DNA from: Vulcanisaeta sp. JCM 14467
Lineage (GTDB): Archaea; Thermoproteota; Thermoprotei; Thermoproteales; Thermocladiaceae
Assembly: GCF_001316245.1 (NCBI RefSeq)
Contig: NZ_BBDM01000001.1
Coordinates: 186,001 to 250,000 of the forward strand
Direction of reading: 5' to 3'
Length of the DNA stretch: 64,000 nucleotides
The translations under genes and the position numbers were made by a program. Each line of letters opens with the position of its first letter. Within the stretch, counting starts at the first letter, position 1. The notes beneath the pieces are model-generated. The model was not told the DNA's origin. It did not search any database and saw only the letters and a program-made list of their open reading frames with translations. This document shows positions 9,688 to 18,663 of this stretch, in pieces.

Positions 9688-10656
9688 ATGAGGGGTCATA
9701 TGACAACCACGGCTACGCATATGGCAGTACGTTCAATTCTACTGTTAATTACGGTACTAGCATTAATGATAGTCCCCAAGGCAGTAATCGCACTCGGCGG
9801 CTGCTACATATTCACTAATATTAATTTAACCTCAACAGGCTTCCCGTACAGTGTCGTGTTTTACACGAGGATTAGCCCAAGCCGTTTCGCGCGTTGGCCC
9901 CCGATTACCGCTGGCTTATTTAATAAGACCATACCAATAACACTCAGCGAAAGAGCGCCCCAGGTCAGCATATCATTCCTTAATGAAACTATTAATTACG
10001 TATCGCCAAATCCACCCTTCTTCTACACAGCCAAGTTAACAGCCACCTGGAGCTACGCGGTATACCCAATTAACATCACTAACTACATCGCCTACGCCCA
10101 GTTAGGTCCCTGGTTTAACATTACGATGATTAACAACAGCTGCAAATTCCTACGCACATACGTAGTTCTACGCCCAGTACCTACTATAATCAATGCAAGA
10201 CCTGACTGGCTATATTTCAGCGCATTCATTGTAATACTAGTATTACTAATAGGGGCCCTGTCAACCATTATTTACCTACTCCTCATTAAACCCATGAGAA
10301 GGCCCACCAGCAACTCATCAGTGCCACTCGGCATTTATCGCTTCGGTCGTGGCATGTTAATATTCCTGGTTACGAGCATCATAAACATAATCATGACAAT
10401 TACATTCCTAATGTCATCAATACTCACGGGAAGTTCATTGATGAACCCTAGTTTAAGGAACCCATCCTTGAGGAAGACCATGGCCACGATGAACAGCGCG
10501 TACACCGCATCAATGATTACCGACGCCATCGTCATGTACGTAGCAATACCCGCCAGGTTCCCCATGGTTAATCGGCCCTGGGGCGTGACGTATAGTAGGT
10601 TTGCCACGTGGCCGGGCACGGTGAGACCGCTTGACAATGCAAGCTGGTGGTGGTAA
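9688..10656 (+). CDS. Membrane-anchored extracellular protein, 3' part uncertain
   Basis: The N-terminal signal or anchor (SILLLITVLALMIVPKAVIA) is followed by an extracellular part with sequons and then a membrane segment near residues 176-202 (FSAFIVILVLLIGALSTIIYLLLI). No family recognised. The frame remains open to 10656, but beyond about 10335 it is Ser/Thr/Met-rich and looks like the antisense of a convincing membrane-protein ORF on the other strand (10335-10640). The true C-terminus is therefore probably at about 10335-10360, perhaps after a frameshift. First of several small membrane-protein genes on this strand. Confidence 0.55.
   Translation: MRGHMTTTATHMAVRSILLLITVLALMIVPKAVIALGGCYIFTNINLTSTGFPYSVVFYTRISPSRFARWPPITAGLFNKTIPITLSERAPQVSISFLNETINYVSPNPPFFYTAKLTATWSYAVYPINITNYIAYAQLGPWFNITMINNSCKFLRTYVVLRPVPTIINARPDWLYFSAFIVILVLLIGALSTIIYLLLIKPMRRPTSNSSVPLGIYRFGRGMLIFLVTSIINIIMTITFLMSSILTGSSLMNPSLRNPSLRKTMATMNSAYTASMITDAIVMYVAIPARFPMVNRPWGVTYSRFATWPGTVRPLDNASWWW
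10335..10640 (-). CDS. Small membrane protein, antisense to a longer ORF
   Basis: The reverse-strand frame reads as a normal two-segment membrane protein of about 100 residues: MTMASVIIDAVYALFIVAMV, then FLKDGFLKLGFINELPVSIDD, then VIVMIMFMMLVTRN, ending in a basic tail. It has balanced charge, unlike the opposing frame. The start is unclear: TTG at about 10640 or a downstream GTG or ATG. It would be divergent from the gene at 10637 and convergent with the one from 9688. Function unknown. Confidence 0.45.
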   Translation of the reverse strand, partial: ALSSGLTVPGHVANLLYVTPQGRLTMGNLAGIATYMTMASVIIDAVYALFIVAMVFLKDGFLKLGFINELPVSIDDIRNVIVMIMFMMLVTRNINMPRPKR

Positions 10657-10951
10657 TGTCCGAATTGGTTACTACGGTTCATTGGTGAACATATTCGGCA
10701 TAATACTCCTAATGATCGCCTACCCAGCAATATTCATACTAGCCGAGCCATTCGCCGTGTATGCCATTGAGCACGTAACTCCATCAATAACGCCAGGCAT
10801 AATCTCGGCAGCTGAGGGGTTATTGACGGCCGCGATCCTAGCACTAATAGGCATCATAATACTGTTTGTCGGCTTCATAATGACGATCATAGCCACGTAC
10901 AGGCTACTAACCACGTACAGCCCAACAACCAAGTACCTAGCGCAGCAATAG
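10637..10951 (+). CDS. Small membrane protein
   Basis: The protein has about 104 residues from ATG 10637 (MQAGGGNVRIGYYGSL) with two long hydrophobic segments (LVNIFGIILLMIAYPAIFIL and AILALIGIIILFVGFIMTIIA) and a polar Tyr-rich tail. No family recognised. It is followed 8 bases later by the next gene on the same strand and is probably in one operon with it. Confidence 0.55.
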   Translation: MQAGGGNVRIGYYGSLVNIFGIILLMIAYPAIFILAEPFAVYAIEHVTPSITPGIISAAEGLLTAAILALIGIIILFVGFIMTIIATYRLLTTYSPTTKYLAQQ

Positions 10952-10959
10952 CCCTGCTG

Positions 10960-11411
10960 ATGGTGAGTATTATCCTAAACCTCGTGGGTATAACAGGCGT
11001 GAGCCTAGGCATAATCACATACGCACCAGCCATTGCCTACCTATACTACCTAACAACACTCGCGCTAGACAGGATCGCTAACTTCAACGATATAGATGCA
11101 TTAATGCTTAGTGCAGAGCGTGAGCTGGACATGGCTAGGGTGAGTACCTACCAATCGATAACTTAAGGAGGGCATTCAACTACGCAGTAAAGGCATTGGC
11201 GATCAGGGAGGGGTTACCCGAGACTCAAGACGCTGCGAGGACTGGCTATTGGACTAATCAGCTGATTACGAGCGCGGTAATGCGCCTATCAGATAAACTA
11301 CCTACTGTGAAGGAACTATGGCTAAGCCTAAGCCAGGGATCGGTAACAAACATTGATGAGACGATAAATAAGGTTAAGGAAATACTCAAGATTGTTTTAA
11401 CCAAGCAATAA
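10960..11411 (+). CDS. Membrane-anchored helical protein, one frameshift
   Basis: ATG 10960 starts a membrane segment (VSIILNLVGITGVSLGIITY), followed by helical sequence. The frame ends at 11166, but adding one G near 11142 joins ELDMARV to EYLPIDNLRRAFNYAVKALA and then to the second frame ending at 11411, about 150 residues in all. The soluble part (RRAFNYAVKALAIREG... LITSAVMRLSDKLP) resembles HEPN/PaREP-type helical bundles only loosely. Function unknown. Confidence 0.5.
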
Positions 11412-11427
11412 ACCTAATCAACGACGC

Positions 11428-13197
11428 TCAGCTGACACACGGTGGAACCGGGCGATGGGTATAGGTAGGCAGGTAATCCAGGTAGTAACCGCTACCGTTA
11501 ATCACAATGCCCGTAGGCCAATAATACTCATTACCACTAGACGCGGTAATAGCTGGCGAGCCCACGAATGTGGTGTAGAACTGCCACGACGTGTCAGGAT
11601 TAGTGAAGATATTTACAACATAGTTTTGGTATATGGTGGCTGTGGATGACGTTAAATAATTAAGTATGTATGACACGGCAAAGCCGATGAGCGGCCCAAC
11701 AACAGGCGGTAATTCATCAAAAATGTATTCAACAATGATCTCAGCAAGAACACCACCAATGCCAGCGCCCCAGGCAGGAATGCCAGGGTTATACGTCACC
11801 AACACCTTCTGTAGATTATACTCCACAACACTACTCGACATACTGCTAGGCGTAGGCGCATTGCTGCAGGCCTGGACGTACGTTGGTGAGGACTCAGCAG
11901 ATGGATTATATGAAATGTACTGACCATCAAGTACCGAGAATGCCTCACCAGCTAATCCCTGGTTTATTAATACGCTAGGTTATTCGTCACGGAACCATTG
12001 CCAATATCAAGATACGGATAGACGTAAAGATTACCTGAGATAAGTGATGTAACGCCAAGAACCATCGTCCCGTTGGCTATATAAGTTGGTGTGCAAGTGT
12101 CACCTTGGAATGAACAATAATAATAAGTGACCGCAGCTACATAACCACTCGGTCCTATGTATATAGTCCCAGAACCGGGCACGTAATATTTTACACTAGT
12201 TGAACCACAGGATTCGCTCAAGGAATTACCGTAATGAATTGATACTCCACCTATGATATAGCCGCATGAAGTCGAATATAGATACATATTAGCTGATTGT
12301 GAGAAGGTAATTGTTGGCCCATTAGATGTGGTTGACATAATGTAGTAACCTGAGGTGTTGTAAATAGCGTATGAGGCGTAAAACCCACTACCTGCCTGAA
12401 CTTGCCCGTTACTCATTATGACACCCATTTTTGTGACACCATTATCCCATATCCCTGAGCCCCAACTTACGAAGAATAGCGGTATCGGCCCTTCAAACTC
12501 ATAGCAACTCTCCAACTGCCAACCAGTTGCACCTAGCCCTGGGAAGTATGGCAAGCTAAACGGCGACCACGGAGTACTATTCCCCATGCATGAACCTACG
12601 TAGGTGTATCCGTATGGGTCTGACGCGTTCGCCTTGGCATTAGTCGTTAGTGTGGTTGTTAGCTTCGTTAGGTTTCTCGGTATTGGTAGTGGCTTCGCAT
12701 GGTTAGGTTCACCGACGCCATTATTGCAATGTGCTCCCTGCTGATGATCCAACTTGGATTGTAGGGTATTGCCAAGATCATGAACCTTATGGTGTGCGTC
12801 TCGTTGGATGTGTATGTTATGAATGCAAGCAGTGACGGCCACAGCCCAGCCACCTTCCACGCGCTGGCCACATTCGTCATTAGTGGGTTTGTTAGGTTTA
12901 TGGTCACCGCGCCAACACCGTAGTAGTAGCCTATGGTGTATATCTTCGTTGGTGTGAATGCGAATAGGCTCACGGTGATTGGCGCAGGCGTGTTGTTTAG
13001 GTATGCGCGTATTACGAGGGTTGGCGCCGTGATACTACTCATGTTGTAATAATCTATGCGTGTTGTCTCGCCTTTGAGGGTCATGAAGGGCTTTGGCTGA
13101 ACCTGGGCTTGGGCTAGGGTTATGAAGGCTATGGACAGCGCAGCTGCGGCGAGTATTGCAGGGTGATTATGCGTAGTACCTTCACTCGGTTGGGCAT
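11428..13197 (-). CDS. Large secreted protein with signal peptide, three frameshifts
   Basis: ATG 13197 starts a signal peptide (VKVLRIITLAILAAAALSIAF ends in a typical small-residue cleavage region), which is visible only if one base is added near 13157. Two more breaks, near 12690 (after VNLTM, into AKPLPIPRNLTKL) and near 11968 (NNLA into LINQGLAGEAF), are repaired the same way. The restored protein has about 590 residues, is Tyr/Ser/Gly/Asn-rich with several Cys, and contains a late hydrophobic stretch (VVGPLIGFAVSYILNYL). This looks like an exported surface polypeptide. No family recognised. It forms a convergent pair with the small membrane genes before 11411. Confidence 0.6.
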
Positions 13198-13224
13198 AAC
13201 AACCACTCTAATTGCGAGATTTTT

Positions 13225-13880
13225 TTACTCCGGCTGTTCATAAAAGTTGTTCCCTGTCTCGCCCAGGCACGCTTCCATCGGTATTATCAGGTTATTCAGC
13301 TTCTCCTCACCAATTGTCGTCGGTGGCCCATGGCCTGGGTAAACAATGAAGTAATCGGGCAACTCCCTGTACAGCTTACATACGGAATCCCTAAGCCTAT
13401 CCATGTTACCTCCTGGCAGGTCAGTCCTACCGACGCTACCCTCAAATAGTGTGTCCCCTGTGAGTATGAAATCATCGCCAACTATTGATATTGAGCCAGG
13501 GGTGTGCCCAGGCGTGTGGATGACCTTGAGACCGAGCGGTAGTTCAGAACCATCATCAATAAACGTGGGTTCCGGCAACTCGGGCTTTGGGAATCCCCAC
13601 TCGGTGGCTAATTCGTTAAATATATCTCTCAATTCCCAATCAAGCCTATGAACCATGAATGGTGTGTTTAGGCGATTAACGAGTTCCCTAGCTGCCCCGA
13701 CGTGGTCGAAGTGCAGATGCGTGGCTACGATGGCCAGGGCATTCCTATTGCCCAAGGCCTCAGGATTTTACCGGTCTCATCGCCTGGATCGATGATTATG
13801 CACGAAGCATCACTACAGACCAAGTAGCAGTTAGTTTCGAGTGGGCCCACGACTATTGACTCAACACTAACCATTACCAT
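13225..13880 (-). CDS. Metallo-beta-lactamase-fold hydrolase (glyoxalase II-like)
   Basis: Has the THLHFDHVG metal-binding motif (H-x-H-x-D-H), then VIHTPGHTPGS, then LTGDTLFEGSVGRTDLPGG and YPGHGP, which are the ordered motifs of glyoxalase II-like hydrolases. The N-terminus (ATG 13880, VSVESIVVGPLETNCYLV... IIIDPGDE) is in another frame and joins after one base is added near 13757. Restored length is about 218 residues, normal for the short archaeal members. The substrate is probably a thioester or similar; it cannot be specified. The start overlaps the end of the next upstream gene. Confidence 0.85.
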
Positions 13881-14155
13881 CACCTCGCTTGCCCCTGCCT
13901 ACCCATTATTGACCACACCTCGATTGCGCAGGCCAGTATTGACAGTGACTGTATGGTGGCCCCAACGTAATTCACCAGGGGACTCCTAATTACTGCAAGT
14001 ATTGCGGCCGCTATTATCAATAGCGTGCTCGTTAGCCACATGTACATCGAAGCCCTATGCGTGGCTATGCTCGTCAATACTGCGTAATTGCCGATCAATA
14101 GGGCCAGGGCGATTATTAGGACCACGATCGCCGCTATGAACTGTCTAATTAGCAA
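13880..14155 (-). CDS. Small three-helix membrane protein
   Basis: The protein has 91 residues with three hydrophobic segments (FIAAIVVLIIALALLIGNYA, MWLTSTLLIIAAAILAVI, VGATIQSLSILACAIEV) and a short basic tail. It overlaps the preceding gene by 7 bases and the following hydrolase gene at its stop, so it is probably co-transcribed with both. No family recognised. Confidence 0.5.
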   Translation of the reverse strand: MLIRQFIAAIVVLIIALALLIGNYAVLTSIATHRASMYMWLTSTLLIIAAAILAVIRSPLVNYVGATIQSLSILACAIEVWSIMGRQGQAR

Positions 14156-14454
14156 TAGGCTAGGCCGACGACTACAGAGGCCGTGAAAAACACAGGCACG
14201 TAACCCCTACTAAAGCCCCCACGCACTAGCGTGACGCCCATGTATGTGTATAGGCCTAGGATTAGGGCCAGGGTGACTAGGGCGACTATGGCTATGTTGT
14301 TGGGTATGTAGAGCATGAAGTAGGGCAGTGGTAAGTCCGTGTATATGGTTAGGTAACTACTTATGAAGAGCCAAAGCAACGACGCGAAGTTAACCAGTAC
14401 AAAGCCTACGTAAAACCAAGCAAGCCTATTAAGCAGGCGTGCACCCAAGCTCAT
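14149..14454 (-). CDS. Small membrane protein
   Basis: The protein has 101 residues with three hydrophobic segments (FYVGFVLVNFASLLWLFISS, IAIVALVTLALILGLYTYMG and VPVFFTASVVVGLAY). It is the first gene of a three-gene unit with the small membrane protein and the metallo-beta-lactamase-fold hydrolase. It may form one protein with its neighbour if the 7-base overlap is really a frameshift. Function unknown. Confidence 0.5.
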   Translation of the reverse strand: MSLGARLLNRLAWFYVGFVLVNFASLLWLFISSYLTIYTDLPLPYFMLYIPNNIAIVALVTLALILGLYTYMGVTLVRGGFSRGYVPVFFTASVVVGLAYC

Positions 14455-14524
14455 TAACTTAGAATGAATGGTAAGTCCTTAAATGCCTTGCGGCTTGGGT
14501 GCCGAGTAATCCTTATAATGATTA

Positions 14525-15376
14525 ATGACGCCCATGCATTGGGTCATGGTAATGAATAATAAATTACGTGGGTACCTGGCAATGATTGGCGTACTCACTG
14601 CGTGGGGTTCCTCATATTCCATATCCAAGGTGGCAATGTACTACATGTCGCCATTCGTACTAACCATGTACAGGTTCGCCATCGGCGGGTTAGTGCTGGC
14701 CCTGGTTGGTAGGGGCCTAATCATTAATCGCAAGTATGTAATTAATGCATTACTGAATGGCGCGTTGTTCGTTGTTTTCCTCAATATCGCCATTCAGTAC
14801 AGCACGAACCCAGCCCTGGTTTCCGTACTTGTTTACACCCAGCCCATATTCGTACTAATACTCTCCATAGTCCTATACCACGAGAAGCCAAGGGCTCTAC
14901 AGGTCATTGGCATAGCACTCGCATTCACCGGCTTATTAATAGCCGTTGGTGTGTATAGCTTTGACATTGGTGACGCCATCGCATTGCTTGGGGCTTTTAC
15001 CTGGGCTGTCGGTACTCATTACTTTAGGAGGAACCTGGTTAATGAGGACCTTATTAAGTTGAACGCATCAATGTCTATTATATCGGCGTTGATAGCGTCT
15101 CCCGTACTTATAATCAATCCTTACATGTCTTTATCCGTGAATGCTGTTGTGTGGGGTGTGCTCGTGGCCCTGGTGGCGCAAGTGGCTGGTTTCCTGTTTT
15201 GGTTCCTTGGTGTTAGGGATCTTGGGCCCATCACCGCTAGTTCGATCTCGATACTCGTACCTGCATCGGCATACATATTCGCCCTGCTAATCCTCGGTAA
15301 GGTACCCACTATGACGGAGATCATTGGTTCGGCAATAGCTCTTATTGGAGTCCTGGTGTCGCAGTTAAGGGCTTGA
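14525..15376 (+). CDS. EamA/DMT-family transporter
   Basis: The gene encodes 283 residues with about ten membrane segments in two EamA repeats: the first from LRGYLAMIGVLTAWGSSYSIS, the second from GDAIALLGAFTWAVGTHYF. This is the drug/metabolite transporter fold, exporters of amino acids or other metabolites; the substrate cannot be told. ATG 14546 (MVMNNKLRGYL) or 14552 may be the true start, nearer the first helix. Intact frame, convergent with the pilin-like gene. Confidence 0.85.
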   Translation: MTPMHWVMVMNNKLRGYLAMIGVLTAWGSSYSISKVAMYYMSPFVLTMYRFAIGGLVLALVGRGLIINRKYVINALLNGALFVVFLNIAIQYSTNPALVSVLVYTQPIFVLILSIVLYHEKPRALQVIGIALAFTGLLIAVGVYSFDIGDAIALLGAFTWAVGTHYFRRNLVNEDLIKLNASMSIISALIASPVLIINPYMSLSVNAVVWGVLVALVAQVAGFLFWFLGVRDLGPITASSISILVPASAYIFALLILGKVPTMTEIIGSAIALIGVLVSQLRA

Positions 15377-15381
15377 TAATT

Positions 15382-15837
15382 TTACTGACCCTGTAGGTTA
15401 AGTGTTTCGTATATTATCTGTTGACCATTGGTTAGTACTGCCTCTGCAGTGTTTATTCCATATATCCTGGAATCACCACTATAATTCGCCATGCATTCGC
15501 TAACTTTTAATGTTGCGCCTATGTAATGTGTTCCATTACTGATTATTGTAAGTAGGGCATAGCCACCAGGCGGTATGGCGCATTTACTACTTGGTGTGAA
15601 CTTGGCGTTGTTAATGACTATGTATGCTAACTCCACGTACTCAGTGCCTGAATTAATTATTATGAACGTAGTATTACCCTGGGACATACTCGGACCCTCA
15701 ATGACTGCCCTTATGCCAAACGACCTTGATGATGAGTCTGCAATCCCAAATACCCAAATGATGATAGCCACGGCCAGCGTTATTGCTACTGCGGTGAGGA
15801 TTATTGTCGCTACTGTGTCACTCAATCCCTCACTCAT
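15382..15837 (-). CDS. Archaeal type IV pilin-like protein
   Basis: The protein has 151 residues. The N-terminus SEGLSDTVATIILTAVAITL, followed directly by a long hydrophobic helix ending IIIWVFG, is the class III signal and assembly helix of archaeal type IV pilins (FlaG/DUF1628-like). The remainder is beta-rich (FIIINSGTEYVELAYIVI) with a few Cys and sequons. It would be processed by a prepilin peptidase and assembled at the cell surface. No pilus ATPase or platform gene is in the window. Divergent from the secreted protein at 15942, so a shared control region lies at 15838-15941. Confidence 0.75.
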   Translation of the reverse strand: MSEGLSDTVATIILTAVAITLAVAIIIWVFGIADSSSRSFGIRAVIEGPSMSQGNTTFIIINSGTEYVELAYIVINNAKFTPSSKCAIPPGGYALLTIISNGTHYIGATLKVSECMANYSGDSRIYGINTAEAVLTNGQQIIYETLNLQGQ

Positions 15838-15941
15838 TGTGGCTATTCAATTCAATTCCCCTTAATAAACATTATTTTTTTAACGAAATTATGCGAGCCT
15901 CATGTTAAATTCATAAATATGGGTGATTGTCCATAATCTTG

Positions 15942-17101
15942 ATGAGCAGTAAGGTTTTAGCTGCTGTGTTCATGGCTATTGGCATAACCCTAATACTAAT
16001 GTCTATACTAGTGTTGATGGTTTCATCGAGCATGCCTGGCGTGCCATTCTGGGAGGGTTTATTGACATTGCTTCATATACCAATGGCTGGACCAGATATT
16101 CGTGTGGTAGTTAATATACCGAAGCAGCAGCTCTTCAGCCCATTAATCATCGTTAATGGTGAGTTAACCAATGTAACTGTGCAGAACCCACTATGCATGT
16201 TCCATCGCTACGGGTTCAGCCATATACCGTTAGTGTGACGGAGACCATTAACCTCAATGGGGGTAGGTATACGGTGAATGCTGTTGTGACCGAGGTTGCC
16301 GTAGCCATAGTGGGTTATAACTAGGCTAGGGAGTATTACCAATTTCCCGCGAGTAATAACTTTTGCCCAGCAGTATCATTAATCGTTAATGCCACGATTA
16401 ATATGCCCAATGCATCACCATCGCTGAGAAGTCTCATCATTTCTAAGGTTATGAATGATATAGCCAATGATACTCTAAATGCAAGGTTTTGGAAATTAAC
16501 GGTGGGTCAATGCCTGGACAGGGTATTGACCTACTACTTCACTGTAACGTCTGGGGTCAGGAATTACATTGATGGCGGGAGTGTTAGGTTGGTATCTTAC
16601 GGTATTTATTGGTCAGGCCGCTTTGAGGGTGATTATTATGTCGTAATCAGTGTTGGTTATGAATTCGTGTTTAACGTGCTTTCTAGAAATGGTACGAGGG
16701 TCGGTGTAATAATTGCTGATGTTCAATACCGAAACGGCTCGGTAATAATGAGTGTACGGCTTATGCCGAGAATGAGGGTCTCAACTCTAGATAGTGCTAA
16801 GTATACGGTTGAGGGCCATCACTCACTAACTGGGCTGGTTAGAATGGCTGAACTGGCATCCATAAGTCCAGGTTATGTTCTTGTGTATGACGTAGTCTTT
16901 TACGATAATAACCTCGGCGAATAGGTATCACTAGCCAGCCTATCCTCGCCTAGTTACACGGCTTATGCAATAACCATGGAGTCCTGCCCAGGAATGACAC
17001 CAAGTAATTATGGCCAGCACGAAATACCCAGCGGCTTCCCAAACTCGGGAACCCAAGTAACGGGCTTCGAGAATGAATACACCACTAGCTTCTGTGGCTG
17101 A
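15942..17101 (+). CDS. Secreted/anchored protein, one frameshift and two in-frame TAG codons
   Basis: ATG 15942 (MSSKVLAAVFMAIGITLILMS) starts a membrane anchor followed by an extracellular beta-rich protein. Adding one base near 16184 carries the frame on through PTMHVPSLRVQPYTVSV to GYN, then TAG at 16322-16324, and it continues without a further break as AREYYQFPASNN and the long frame from 16403. A second TAG at 16922-16924 (after DNNLGE) is again followed in frame by 58 open codons (VSLASLSSPSYTAYAITMES) to TGA at 17099. Sequence of the same compositional kind lies on both sides of each TAG. Base errors or real readthrough are both possible. The function is unknown. It pairs divergently with the pilin-like gene, which suggests a shared surface role. 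Confidence 0.55.
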
Positions 17102-17108
17102 TTAATTA

Positions 17109-17510
17109 CTACGAGCGCGGCGGTTGCACGAAGCTGGTTTCCATGATCTTTGTCATGACCTTCGAGGTTAACTCATACGTGGCTGCAATGTTTGAGTTCA
17201 AGACCCTTAATTGATTGCTTATTAAGTCTAGCCTATCAATGACCTCCTTACGCAAGTCATCAATCTTCCTACTCAAGTCGTTAAACCCCGTGTCAACCTT
17301 CTTACTTAAGTCATCGATTTTCTTGCCCAACTCGTCTAGTTTGTTGCTCATTATGTACATGAGTATTATTGAGGCATCCTCCCTCGAGACCTCCCTCCTA
17401 CTGATCCAACTTGGCAACTGCGCCATTACGTAGTCCACGCCTCTACTAATCAGCAGATTCATTAACTCGCTCAAGTCCATAAAGTTATCAGTATAATGAT
17501 TCCCTGGCAT
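17109..17510 (-). CDS. Coiled-coil protein
   Basis: The protein has 133 residues. Residues 55-110 form a regular coiled coil (LDELGKKIDDLSKKVDTGF, NDLSRKIDDLRKEVIDRL) similar in pattern to the longer coiled-coil protein at 27085. The N-terminal half (SRGVDYVMAQLPSWISRREVS) may be a small globular part. Intact, convergent with the secreted gene before it. No catalytic motif; function unknown. Confidence 0.55.
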   Translation of the reverse strand: MPGNHYTDNFMDLSELMNLLISRGVDYVMAQLPSWISRREVSREDASIILMYIMSNKLDELGKKIDDLSKKVDTGFNDLSRKIDDLRKEVIDRLDLISNQLRVLNSNIAATYELTSKVMTKIMETSFVQPPRS

Positions 17511-17710
17511 TAATAAACCTTTCCCTGAGGATTAACTTTAATTAATTTCAATACTTAAATGGGCATAATTGAGATATTTCCATTAAATGGGATGGTTATG
17601 CCTAAGTAGTGATTCTTAATATATGCAGTGTTTCAGAAACTGCGTTAACGGTGTGGCATATCGTAGTTCTCAACAATGTAAGCTTTATATTAGCCTTAAA
17701 TAAATCGTTT

Positions 17711-17911
17711 ATGATGAATGCAACGAAGACTAATACGGCCCGTGGGAAATTGGCGAAGATGCTTGAGGCTAGGTATTATGAGCTTCTGAAAGAATCACCA
17801 GAGATTAAGGGTAATTTGGCCGTGGAGTTCATTAGGAGGATAGAGATGCTAGGTAGATTAATTGTGCCATCAATGTCCTGCCTTACTGATTTGCTAGAGA
17901 AACTGCTATGA
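17711..17911 (+). CDS. Small helical protein
   Basis: The ORF is open from 17609, but the sequence before 17711 does not look coding. ATG 17711 (MMNATKTNTARGKLAKMLEARY) gives 66 residues, mostly helical (ELLKESPEIKGNLAVEFIRRIEML) with a final hydrophobic part. A TATA-like TTTATATTAG lies about 25 bases before this ATG. No family recognised. Confidence 0.45.
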   Translation: MMNATKTNTARGKLAKMLEARYYELLKESPEIKGNLAVEFIRRIEMLGRLIVPSMSCLTDLLEKLL

Positions 17912-17979
17912 TGTGGTAGAGGGTTATTACGTAGCACCGAGTTAGGTGTTTATTATTACTTTCAATTTAATTTAAATAA

Positions 17980-18618
17980 TCAATAAAATATTGCTGGGTC
18001 CTTCCTCAGCGAGGCTTCCCAGAACATTATCTCGAAGTTCACACTATCCCTAAAGGCCCTCTCCATCTCGGGCGTAACCTCATACCTATCCAGCGCCCTG
18101 AGCACGGCCTCAACCCTCGACCAGTAATCACTCGATGCGTAGAATTCCGCCCACGCATTAAATAATCCATTCCTAGTACCAACGACGTACCTGCCTATTT
18201 CGCCGTACCCCCACATGCATGGTGCCCACGCGGCGAGGAATTGCGGCCAACCCAGTGATGCGTAGTAGTGCAGGTGCCTTGTGTATGCGTAATTCACGAG
18301 GTTGAATCCCGTGTTATTGACCTCGTCCTCGGTTATTGATAATTCCCTGAACAACCTCTCATGAACCTCCGCACCTCTCTCAACGTTACTAAACACGGCC
18401 GTCAACACGTCAATAGCCTCACTAAGCGGTGCCCTGCTGGCTGCCTCAATAACGGTCCTCTGCATTTCCCTAACGTACTTCGTGTCCTGAATAAGATAAT
18501 ACCGAAACACGTCAATCGGTAATGAGCCATCCTTCAGTCTCTCGACAAACTCATGTCTAACGTACCTATCCCATAACTCACCAACTAACTCCCTGAGCCT
18601 CTCGTGAGTACTAACCAT
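17980..18618 (-). CDS. tenA: TenA-family thiaminase II
   Basis: The gene encodes 212 residues, intact and of normal length. TenA signatures are visible: LWDRYVRHEFVERLKDGSLP near the start, FRYYLIQDTKYVREM near residue 39, and the catalytic-Cys region LAAWAPCMWGYGEIG near residue 130. A Glu from the last helices (FEIMFWEASL) is the usual acid. TenA hydrolyses aminopyrimidine breakdown products of thiamine and so salvages the pyrimidine half. No other thiamine gene is adjacent. It is followed downstream only by intergenic sequence and lies just after thg1 on the same strand. Confidence 0.9.
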   Translation of the reverse strand: MVSTHERLRELVGELWDRYVRHEFVERLKDGSLPIDVFRYYLIQDTKYVREMQRTVIEAASRAPLSEAIDVLTAVFSNVERGAEVHERLFRELSITEDEVNNTGFNLVNYAYTRHLHYYASLGWPQFLAAWAPCMWGYGEIGRYVVGTRNGLFNAWAEFYASSDYWSRVEAVLRALDRYEVTPEMERAFRDSVNFEIMFWEASLRKDPAIFY

Positions 18619-18663
18619 ACACTAATGCTGTAATTACACAGTTATTAAGCATTATTAACAATG

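Noticed and set aside
16322-16924. Pyrrolysine decoding of TAG
   Set aside because: TAG ends other genes in this window normally, and no pyl genes or methylamine methyltransferases are seen.
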